From CAZEGV01 sp964511645 (GTDB lineage Bacteria; Bacteroidota; Bacteroidia; Cytophagales; JAAEPT01), in contig CAZEGV010000081.1 in assembly GCA_964511645.1 (NCBI GenBank), positions 1-10,131 of the forward strand: 10,131 bases of DNA, written 5' to 3'. The notes beneath the pieces were generated by a model that was not told the DNA's origin, made no database searches, and worked only from the letters and a program-made list of their open reading frames with translations. The position numbers and the translations under genes were made by a program. This document shows positions 1-5,416 of this stretch, one piece after another. Each line of letters starts with the position of its first letter. The stretch's first letter is position 1.

Positions 1-165
1 CATAAAGATACAAAATTTTGGAAAAATAAACTACTCACCTTGCAACGGTCTTTATATACAAAGATACTTATATTGGTAGCTAAAACACTGTGATAAGTTT
101 TGTTTTCGTTTAACCATCATATATTATAGCCCAGTTAATACTCTTGTAAGCTTGGTTTTAATAAG

Positions 166-202
166 TTGAATAAACAAACGACTAAAACCTTTGTTTATTC
201 AA
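166..202. repeat. 13-bp perfect inverted repeat overlapping a -33 promoter element
   Basis: The arms TTGAATAAACAAA (166-178) and TTTGTTTATTCAA (190-202) are perfectly complementary around an 11-base spacer (179-189). The right arm contains the TTTG (190-193) that serves as the -33 element of the promoter for the 265-720 gene. It could be an operator at which a dimeric regulator occludes the promoter, or an AT-rich stem-loop ending a leftward transcript. No U-tract follows it, so an operator is slightly favoured. Confidence 0.7.
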
Positions 203-219
203 AAACACTGCTATATTTG
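190..219 (+). promoter_or_regulatory. Bacteroidota-type promoter for the 265-720 gene
   Basis: TTTG at 190-193 is followed after 18 bases by TATATTTG at 212-219. This matches the Bacteroidota primary sigma factor pattern (TTTG about 17-23 bases before TAnnTTTG). Transcription would begin near 224, giving a leader of about 40 bases that contains the tandem 14-bp duplication. The -33 element lies inside the inverted repeat at 166-202. Confidence 0.72.
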
Positions 220-220
220 T

Positions 221-248
221 GTCTCAATTAAAAAGTCTCAATTAAAAA
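221..248 (+). repeat. Perfect tandem duplication of a 14-bp unit in the 5' leader
   Basis: GTCTCAATTAAAAA occurs at 221-234 and again immediately at 235-248 with no mismatch. It starts one base after the -7 box, so the predicted transcript start falls in the first copy. It may be a recent slippage duplication that lengthens the leader, or a doubled binding site. Confidence 0.85.
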
Positions 249-264
249 TTTAATACGTAATTTC

Positions 265-720
265 ATGAAAAAGGGTTTAACAATCAGTATGTTTTTTTTA
301 GTGGCTTTCAGTTTTGCTACTAAAAGTGGAAAAAAATCATCTAAAGTAAGTGTAAATGTAGCAATGGAAGAACATGTTGCACCGCAAAATGTACAATCTG
401 TTTTTGTTTTGGAGCAATCACCTACAGTGAACAATCAAAATATTTCAAAAATAGTTAATTCAACGGCTTTAACGAAAGTAGAGAAAAAGGCATTGAAGCA
501 TGAAATAAAGGTTGAAATTAAAGAATTGAAAAATGATTTAACGTCTCAAGCGGAAACAGATGATAAAACATTGATGAAAATTGCTTTAGTTGGATTAGTG
601 TTTTTGTTGGCAGGAGCATTGTTTGCGGCTCTAGGGATTTGGCTTCTAGGTACTATTTTATGGATAATTGGTATCATACTTATTTTGTATGCAGCAATTA
701 TGTATATTATGGGGCTTTAG
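265..720 (+). CDS. Small exported/membrane protein of unknown function, two C-terminal membrane segments
   Basis: I do not recognise a named family. The 151-residue product starts with a short basic and hydrophobic segment (about 1-18), probably a signal peptide without a lipoprotein cysteine. A polar region follows, then a lysine/glutamate-rich stretch (about 69-92) likely to form an amphipathic helix or coiled coil. The C terminus (about 103-150) is almost wholly hydrophobic and glycine-rich, with two closely spaced membrane segments and small-residue spacing suited to helix packing. The ATG at 265 has no clear Shine-Dalgarno sequence, which is normal for this phylum. It is a single-gene unit: its own promoter (190-219) lies upstream and a strong terminator (746-782) follows. 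Inference: a small inner-membrane or envelope protein. The coding call is well supported by the signal peptide, membrane segments and flanking signals; the function is unknown. Confidence 0.8.
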   Translation: MKKGLTISMFFLVAFSFATKSGKKSSKVSVNVAMEEHVAPQNVQSVFVLEQSPTVNNQNISKIVNSTALTKVEKKALKHEIKVEIKELKNDLTSQAETDDKTLMKIALVGLVFLLAGALFAALGIWLLGTILWIIGIILILYAAIMYIMGL

Positions 721-745
721 TATAAAATCATTTAGAGTTATATTT

Positions 746-782
746 CACCTCTGTTAAGTTGTTTAGCGGGGGTGTTTTTTTT
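746..782 (+). terminator. Intrinsic terminator after the 265-720 gene
   Basis: Positions 746-757 pair with 763-774 as a 12-bp stem (three G-U pairs) closing a 5-base loop, followed at once by eight T (775-782). The CACC/GGTG base of the stem and the T run make this a textbook rho-independent terminator. It isolates the upstream gene from dnaB. Confidence 0.88.
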
Positions 783-804
783 ATGTCATAATTTACTTTA
801 AAAC

Positions 805-829
805 TTATTCACAAAATCCCTGTGGATAA
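805..829. promoter_or_regulatory. Two convergent DnaA boxes upstream of dnaB
   Basis: TTATTCACA at 805-813 (+) and TGTGGATAA at 821-829 (reverse complement TTATCCACA, the consensus DnaA box) face each other across 7 bases. Both fit TTATNCACA. They lie in the noncoding spacer 80-104 bases before the dnaB start. They could make dnaB transcription DnaA-responsive, act as a DnaA-titrating site, or be part of a replication origin. Only two clear boxes are present, fewer than a typical oriC, so a full origin is not established. Confidence 0.6.
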
Positions 830-851
830 TGATTTTTTGTGGGAAAATCAT
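829..851. repeat. 8-bp inverted repeat beside the DnaA boxes
   Basis: ATGATTTT (829-836) and AAAATCAT (844-851) are perfectly complementary around TTGTGGG. The repeat abuts the second DnaA box, and a degenerate box-like TGTGGGAAA (838-846, two mismatches to consensus) lies across its centre. It may be a protein-binding dyad or a small hairpin. No T tract follows, so it is not a terminator. Confidence 0.5.
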
Positions 852-896
852 CTGTAAACATTTTTATTCTAATAGAAGCTTCTCGTTTGGGTCTGT

Positions 897-904
897 TACA
901 TTTG
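897..904 (+). promoter_or_regulatory. Candidate -7 box immediately before dnaB
   Basis: TACATTTG matches TAnnTTTG exactly and ends 4 bases before the ATG at 909. Placing the start point 4-5 bases after the box would put the transcript start at or next to the ATG, giving a leaderless message. I see no TTG at the expected -33 distance, which weakens the call. If translation instead starts at the internal ATG 969, the same promoter would give a normal leader of about 60 bases. Confidence 0.45.
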
Positions 905-908
905 TAGT

Positions 909-2474
909 ATGGCAGAAGAAAAGAAGCGAACAAATATCAAGGAAAAGGCAAGAAAGGTGGCAGAGAAAATGTCGGCAGATTTAGGAAAAATTCCACCGCA
1001 AGCATTAGATATGGAAGAAGCGGTGCTAGGGGCATTAATGTTAGAGAAAGATGCTCTTACCGAAGTGGTAGATATTTTGAGACCTGAAAGTTTTTATTCA
1101 GATAAGCATCAGATTGTTTATGAGGCAATCTTGATGCTGTTTACCAATTCTGACCCAGTAGATTTATTGACTGTAACTAATCAGTTGCGTACCATTGGTG
1201 AATTAGAGAAAGTAGGTGGTGCCCTATTTATTACAAGATTAACGTCAAAAGTCAACTCGGCGGCTAATATTGAGTACCATGCTAGGATTATATCCGAGAT
1301 GTCAATTAAGCGTGAATTGATTAAAATTTCTTCAGAGATAAACACCGAGGCGTATGAAGACACAACCGATGTTTTTGAACTTTTAGATAAAACTCAAAGG
1401 TCTATTTTTGAAGTATCGGAGACTAATATTCGCCGTAACTACGAGGGGATGGCAAGCTTGATGAAGCAGGCGATAGAGGATCTTGAGAAAAGAAGAGATC
1501 AAAAAGATGGGTTAACAGGTGTAGCAAGTGGTTTTACAGCTTTAGACAGGGTGACGAATGGTTGGCAACCCAGTGATTTGATTATCGTGGCGGCACGTCC
1601 AGGTATGGGGAAAACAGCCTTTACTATGTCGGCATTGCGTAATGCTGCGGTAGACCATAACCAAGCGGTGGCTTTTTTTTCTTTAGAGATGGGTGGAGTG
1701 CAACTTACCAATCGTTTGATTTCTGCGGAAGCAGAGTTAGAAAGTGATAAACTGAGGAGAGGAAACTTAGAAGATCATGAGTGGGTGCAACTTCATCAGC
1801 GAATACGAAAATTAACAACAGCTCCTATTTTTATAGATGATACTCCGGGGCTTTCTATTTTGGAATTACGGGCAAAGTGCAGAAGACTTAAGGCTCAACA
1901 CGATATACAGGTAATTGTAATAGATTATTTACAATTGATGTCTGGGGATTCTGCTGCTAAGAAATCAGGAAATAGAGAGCAAGAAATATCATCTATTTCA
2001 AGAGCATTAAAAGGAATAGCTAAAGAATTAAAAGTGCCAGTGATTGCCTTATCACAATTAAGTAGAGCGGTAGAGTCTCGTGGAGGAGACAAGCGACCAA
2101 TGTTGTCAGACTTAAGAGAGTCAGGAGCAATTGAGCAAGATGCTGATCAGGTAATGTTTTTGTATCGTCCTGAGTACTATAAGATGAATGAGTTTCCTGA
2201 TGGAAGTCCTGCAATGGGAATGGCAGAAGTGATTATTGCTAAAAATAGACATGGTAGCACGACAGATGTCAAGCTTAAGTTTATAGGAAAATATACTAAA
2301 TTCTTAGATGTGGATGAGAGTAGTTTTGGGCATGCGAGCGATTTTACTGGTTCTGTGGATGATTTTGATAATGCAGGTGCTAAAACATTTCCGAGTAAGA
2401 TGAATAATTCAGATGATTCTACAGAAGAAAAGGCTGATTGGACTCAAAAAAGTGGGGATGATTCTCCTTTTTAG
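909..2474 (+). CDS. dnaB: Replicative DNA helicase DnaB
   Basis: DnaB is the hexameric, ATP-driven helicase that unwinds DNA at the replication fork and recruits primase. The 521-residue protein has the DnaB N-terminal domain (about 28-130), a linker, and a RecA-like ATPase core (about 200-465). Visible motifs are Walker A ARPGMGKT (229-236), Walker B VIVIDYLQL (335-343), LSQLSRAVESR (381-391), DLRESGAIEQDADQV (401-415) and the arginine-finger region KNRHGST (445-451). No intein or insertion interrupts the core. An extra acidic tail (about 466-521) ends in DDSPF, resembling the SSB C-terminal tip. The first ATG (909) gives a lysine-rich N-terminal extension. The alternative ATG at 969 (MSADLGKIPPQ) is preceded by AGGTGG at a good distance, so the start is less certain than the identity. 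DnaA boxes lie upstream; the terminator at 2491-2520 follows. Confidence 0.97.
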   Translation: MAEEKKRTNIKEKARKVAEKMSADLGKIPPQALDMEEAVLGALMLEKDALTEVVDILRPESFYSDKHQIVYEAILMLFTNSDPVDLLTVTNQLRTIGELEKVGGALFITRLTSKVNSAANIEYHARIISEMSIKRELIKISSEINTEAYEDTTDVFELLDKTQRSIFEVSETNIRRNYEGMASLMKQAIEDLEKRRDQKDGLTGVASGFTALDRVTNGWQPSDLIIVAARPGMGKTAFTMSALRNAAVDHNQAVAFFSLEMGGVQLTNRLISAEAELESDKLRRGNLEDHEWVQLHQRIRKLTTAPIFIDDTPGLSILELRAKCRRLKAQHDIQVIVIDYLQLMSGDSAAKKSGNREQEISSISRALKGIAKELKVPVIALSQLSRAVESRGGDKRPMLSDLRESGAIEQDADQVMFLYRPEYYKMNEFPDGSPAMGMAEVIIAKNRHGSTTDVKLKFIGKYTKFLDVDESSFGHASDFTGSVDDFDNAGAKTFPSKMNNSDDSTEEKADWTQKSGDDSPF

Positions 2475-2490
2475 ATTGGTGTAAAAACAA

Positions 2491-2520
2491 AAAAGGGAAG
2501 TTATTTATAACTTCCCTTTT
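2491..2520. terminator. Bidirectional terminator shared by dnaB and tRNA-Thr
   Basis: AAAAGGGAAGTTA (2491-2503) pairs perfectly with TAACTTCCCTTTT (2508-2520) around a 4-base loop. The stem ends in A/T tracts on both sides, so read rightward it ends dnaB, and read leftward it yields a T-rich tail 4 bases after the 3' end of the convergent tRNA. The leftward T tract (complement of the A-rich 2483-2494) is the longer one. Confidence 0.88.
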
Positions 2521-2523
2521 GAG

Positions 2524-2597
2524 AGCCTCCAGTCGGAGTCGAACCAACGACCTACTGATTACAAATCAGTCGCTCTAGCCAACTGAGCTATGGAGGC
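2524..2597 (-). tRNA. tRNA-Thr (anticodon UGU)
   Basis: On the minus strand a 74-base cloverleaf can be folded. The acceptor stem is GCCTCCA/TGGAGGC (2597-2591 with 2531-2525). The D arm has stem GCTC/GAGC. The anticodon stem ACTGA/TCAGT carries loop TTTGTAA, giving anticodon TGT (threonine, ACA/ACN codons). The T arm is GTTGG-TTCGACT-CCGAC. The discriminator is T and no CCA is encoded, so the 3' end must be added by nucleotidyltransferase. It stands alone, convergent with dnaB, with its own promoter (2644-2613) and a hairpin terminator. Confidence 0.96.
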
Positions 2598-2612
2598 TTT
2601 TTTTTGATGATG

Positions 2613-2644
2613 CAAACATAGTAGAAAGAGTTTTTTAATACAAA
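2613..2644 (-). promoter_or_regulatory. Promoter of tRNA-Thr
   Basis: Read on the minus strand, TTTG (2644-2641) is followed after 20 bases by TATGTTTG (2620-2613), a full match to the Bacteroidota -33/-7 pattern. Transcription would start near 2608, about 10 bases before the mature tRNA 5' end. A second -7-like TATATTTG (2648-2641) overlaps the -33 element. Confidence 0.75.
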
Positions 2645-2759
2645 TATATAGTGTATTTTTTTTAAATTTTTTTAAATCTCTCTGATAGAGGACTTGAAGT
2701 TGTTAATAAATGTCTAGTTTTTTTTACTGTCCTTTAGGTACAAGTGGTGAGGTTTTTCT

Positions 2760-2767
2760 TATTTTTG
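2760..2767 (+). promoter_or_regulatory. Candidate -7 box immediately before the GH3-family gene
   Basis: TATTTTTG matches TAnnTTTG and ends exactly 4 bases before the ATG at 2772, the same distance as in front of dnaB. A transcript starting 4-5 bases downstream would begin at the start codon. No convincing TTG lies 17-23 bases upstream, so the call is tentative. A longer leader from an unseen upstream promoter is possible. Confidence 0.4.
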
Positions 2768-2771
2768 CTTT

Positions 2772-4268
2772 ATGGGGATAAAAGCGATATTGAGTAAGCC
2801 AATTGCTAGGTTTTTTATAGGGAAAGTAAAAAGGTGGTCTGCTAAACCCGTAGAAACTCAAAATAAGGTTTTTAAACGTTTAATTACAAGTGCTCAAAAC
2901 ACTCAATTTGGTAAAGACCATCATTTTGATAAGATTAAAGATTATGAATCATTTAAGCAAAACGTACCCATTAGAGATTACGAAGGACATCGACCTTATG
3001 TAGATAAAATATTAGAGGGAAAGGATGATGTGCTTTGGCCAGGGAAACCATTATATTTTTCAAAAACTTCGGGTACAACTTCTGGGGTGAAGTATATTCC
3101 AATTACTAAAGCATCTATGCCTGCTCATATCAATGCGGCTCGTGACGCTTTATTGACTTATATTGACGAGACAGGTAAGAGTGAGTTTTTTGATGGGAGT
3201 TTAATCTTTTTGTCAGGAAGCCCTGAAATGGAAAAAAAGGCTGGAATTTATTATGGACGTTTGTCAGGAATTGTGAATCATCACATTCCATCAGTATTAC
3301 AAGCTAACCAGTTACCAACTTATGACACAAATTGTATAGAAGACTGGGAAGAAAAACTAGATAAGATAATTGATGAAACTTTGGATAAGCGAATGATGCT
3401 TATTTCGGGTATTCCGCCTTGGGTACAAATGTATTTTGATAAAATTGTAGCCCGTACAGGTAAGAAGATTAAAGATGTATTCCCAGAGTTTAATCTTTTT
3501 GTGTACGGTGGGGTTAACTTTGAACCTTATCGTAAGAAATTATATGAGACCATTGGAAAAGAAGTAGATAGTATAGAACTATATCCTGCTTCGGAAGGTT
3601 TTATTGCTTATCAAAATGCCCAAGATGACAAAGGGCTTTTGTTGTTGTTAAACTCAGGTATTTTTTATGAGTTCATTCCAGTGGGTGAGTATGGCAACGA
3701 CAACCCGACTAGGTTATCAATTGGAGAGGTTGAGTTAGGCGTTAATTATGCGATTATTTTGAGTACTAATGCAGGCTTGTGGGGGTATTCTATTGGAGAT
3801 ACTGTAAAGTTTACTTCTAAAACACCTTATAAGATTATTGTTACAGGAAGGTTGAAGCATTTTATCTCAGCATTTGGTGAGCATGTAATAGCCGAAGAAG
3901 TAGAAAAAGCATTTAAAGAAACTTGTAAAAAGTTTAAAGAAGTAGAAGCTATAGAGTTTACGGTAGCACCTAGCGTAAGCCCCGAAGAAGGAAGTTCTAG
4001 GCATGAGTGGTACATAGAGTTTGCTACTCCACCCAATGATTTAGAGAATTTTGAAGCTACCTTAGATTTATCCCTTACTCAATTAAATACTTATTATGAT
4101 GATTTAATTAAAGGTAGTATTTTACAAAAACTAGTAGTTAAGCCATTATTGAAAGACAGCTTTGTGAATTATATGAAGTCAATTGGAAAATTGGGAGGGC
4201 AAAATAAAGTGCCACGATTATCTAACGATAGGAAAATTGCTAATACCTTAGAAGAATATACAAAATGA
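2772..4268 (+). CDS. GH3 auxin-responsive-promoter family protein (acyl-adenylating enzyme)
   Basis: The 498-residue product belongs to the GH3 branch of the ANL adenylating superfamily. The plant members use ATP to join amino acids to jasmonate or auxin; the bacterial substrate is not known. Visible features are the phosphate-binding loop SKTSGTTSG (97-105), YGGVNFEPYR (245-254), the adenine/acyl-binding YPASEGF (271-277), GYSIGDTVKF (338-347), and the hinge region GRLKHFISAFGEHV (359-372) leading into the C-terminal domain. The end MKSIGKLGGQNKVPRLSND (468-486) is, as I recall it, typical of Bacteroidota members. Length is normal for bacterial GH3 proteins and there is no signal peptide, so it is cytosolic. 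The start MGIKAILSKP also fits the family. Its stop overlaps the dxr start, making it the probable first gene of the operon. Family assignment is secure, substrate unknown. Confidence 0.92.
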   Translation: MGIKAILSKPIARFFIGKVKRWSAKPVETQNKVFKRLITSAQNTQFGKDHHFDKIKDYESFKQNVPIRDYEGHRPYVDKILEGKDDVLWPGKPLYFSKTSGTTSGVKYIPITKASMPAHINAARDALLTYIDETGKSEFFDGSLIFLSGSPEMEKKAGIYYGRLSGIVNHHIPSVLQANQLPTYDTNCIEDWEEKLDKIIDETLDKRMMLISGIPPWVQMYFDKIVARTGKKIKDVFPEFNLFVYGGVNFEPYRKKLYETIGKEVDSIELYPASEGFIAYQNAQDDKGLLLLLNSGIFYEFIPVGEYGNDNPTRLSIGEVELGVNYAIILSTNAGLWGYSIGDTVKFTSKTPYKIIVTGRLKHFISAFGEHVIAEEVEKAFKETCKKFKEVEAIEFTVAPSVSPEEGSSRHEWYIEFATPPNDLENFEATLDLSLTQLNTYYDDLIKGSILQKLVVKPLLKDSFVNYMKSIGKLGGQNKVPRLSNDRKIANTLEEYTK

Positions 4269-5416
4269 TGAAAAGAATTGCAATATTAGGCTCTACGGGG
4301 TCTATTGGCACACAAACTTTAGAGGTAATAGAGTCTAATCCAGACCGTTTTTCGGTAGAATTATTAACAGCTAATAACAATGTTGATTTACTAATACAGC
4401 AAGCTATCAAACATAAACCTAATGCGGTTGTAATAGCTAATAAAGAATATTACACCAAGCTAAAAGATGCCTTGTGGGATGCAGACATTAAGGTATATGC
4501 GGGACATCAAGCAATTGTCGAAAGTGTACAGTTAGAATCAATAGATGTAGTGCTAACTGCAATGGTAGGTTATTCAGGTTTGTTACCGACCATTAAAGCT
4601 ATAGAAGCGAAAAAAATCATTGCCTTGGCAAACAAAGAAACTTTGGTAGTAGCAGGAGAGTTGATCTCAAAATTAGCACTAGAAAATCGTGTAGCTATTT
4701 TACCAGTAGATTCTGAGCATTCGGCTATTTTTCAGTGCTTGATAGGAGAGAAAGAAAATAGTGTAGAGAAGCTAATATTGACAGCATCTGGAGGTCCCTT
4801 TAGAAGTTTTACAAGAGAGCAATTAGCAACAGTTACAAAGAAGCAGGCTCTAAAACACCCAAATTGGGATATGGGTGCTAAAATCACAATAGATTCTGCT
4901 ACTTTGATGAATAAAGGTTTAGAGGTAATTGAGGCTAAGTGGCTTTTTGATGTAAAGCCTGAACAAATAGAGGTGATTGTTCATCCTCAGTCTATAGTTC
5001 ATAGTATGGTACAATTTACTGATGGTTCTATTAAGTCTCAAATGGGACTACCTGATATGAAGCTACCCATTCAGTATGCTTTGGGTTTTCCTGATCGGAT
5101 ACAAAATGATTTTAGGAGGTTTGATTTTGCTCAATATCCTACACTTACATTTGAAAAACCTGATACTGATATATTTAAAAACTTAAGTTTGGCATTTGAA
5201 GTGATGAAAAAAGGTGGAAACATGGCTTGTGTGATGAATGCCGCTAATGAAATAGCTGTAGAGATGTTTTTGAAAGACAAAATTGGTTTTCTTCAAATTT
5301 CTGAAACAATAGAAAAAGCAATAGAAAAAATGCCGTATATTACAAAACCTTCATTAGAAGACTATATCCAAACGGATACAGAAACACGATTAATAACATT
5401 AGAATTAATAGGCTAA
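4265..5416 (+). CDS. dxr: 1-deoxy-D-xylulose 5-phosphate reductoisomerase
   Basis: This enzyme rearranges and reduces 1-deoxy-D-xylulose 5-phosphate to 2-C-methyl-D-erythritol 4-phosphate with NADPH, the first committed step of the MEP isoprenoid pathway (EC 1.1.1.267). The 383-residue protein is of normal length. It shows the NADPH-binding turn GSTGSIG (9-15), ANKETLV (122-128), metal ligands D149 and E151 in LPVDSEHSAI plus E220 in NKGLEVIEA, the loop ASGGPF (174-179), HPNWDMGAKITID (198-210), and the substrate-binding HPQSIVHSMV (240-249). All key residues appear intact. The start lies in ATGATG: 4265 overlaps the upstream stop as ATGA, and 4268 (MKRIAILGSTG) is equally plausible; either implies translational coupling to the GH3 gene. 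The stop touches the rseP start with no spacer. Cytosolic. Confidence 0.97.
   Translation: MMKRIAILGSTGSIGTQTLEVIESNPDRFSVELLTANNNVDLLIQQAIKHKPNAVVIANKEYYTKLKDALWDADIKVYAGHQAIVESVQLESIDVVLTAMVGYSGLLPTIKAIEAKKIIALANKETLVVAGELISKLALENRVAILPVDSEHSAIFQCLIGEKENSVEKLILTASGGPFRSFTREQLATVTKKQALKHPNWDMGAKITIDSATLMNKGLEVIEAKWLFDVKPEQIEVIVHPQSIVHSMVQFTDGSIKSQMGLPDMKLPIQYALGFPDRIQNDFRRFDFAQYPTLTFEKPDTDIFKNLSLAFEVMKKGGNMACVMNAANEIAVEMFLKDKIGFLQISETIEKAIEKMPYITKPSLEDYIQTDTETRLITLELIG

Noticed and set aside
59..66. Leftward -7 box TATCTTTG (minus strand) and a CAT at positions 1-3 that could be a start codon of a leftward gene
   Set aside because: No matching -33 element is found and the gene would lie outside the window, so it cannot be supported.
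874..883. 10-bp palindrome AGAAGCTTCT upstream of dnaB
   Set aside because: Perfect 10-bp palindromes are expected about ten times by chance in a window of this size, and nothing else supports a site.
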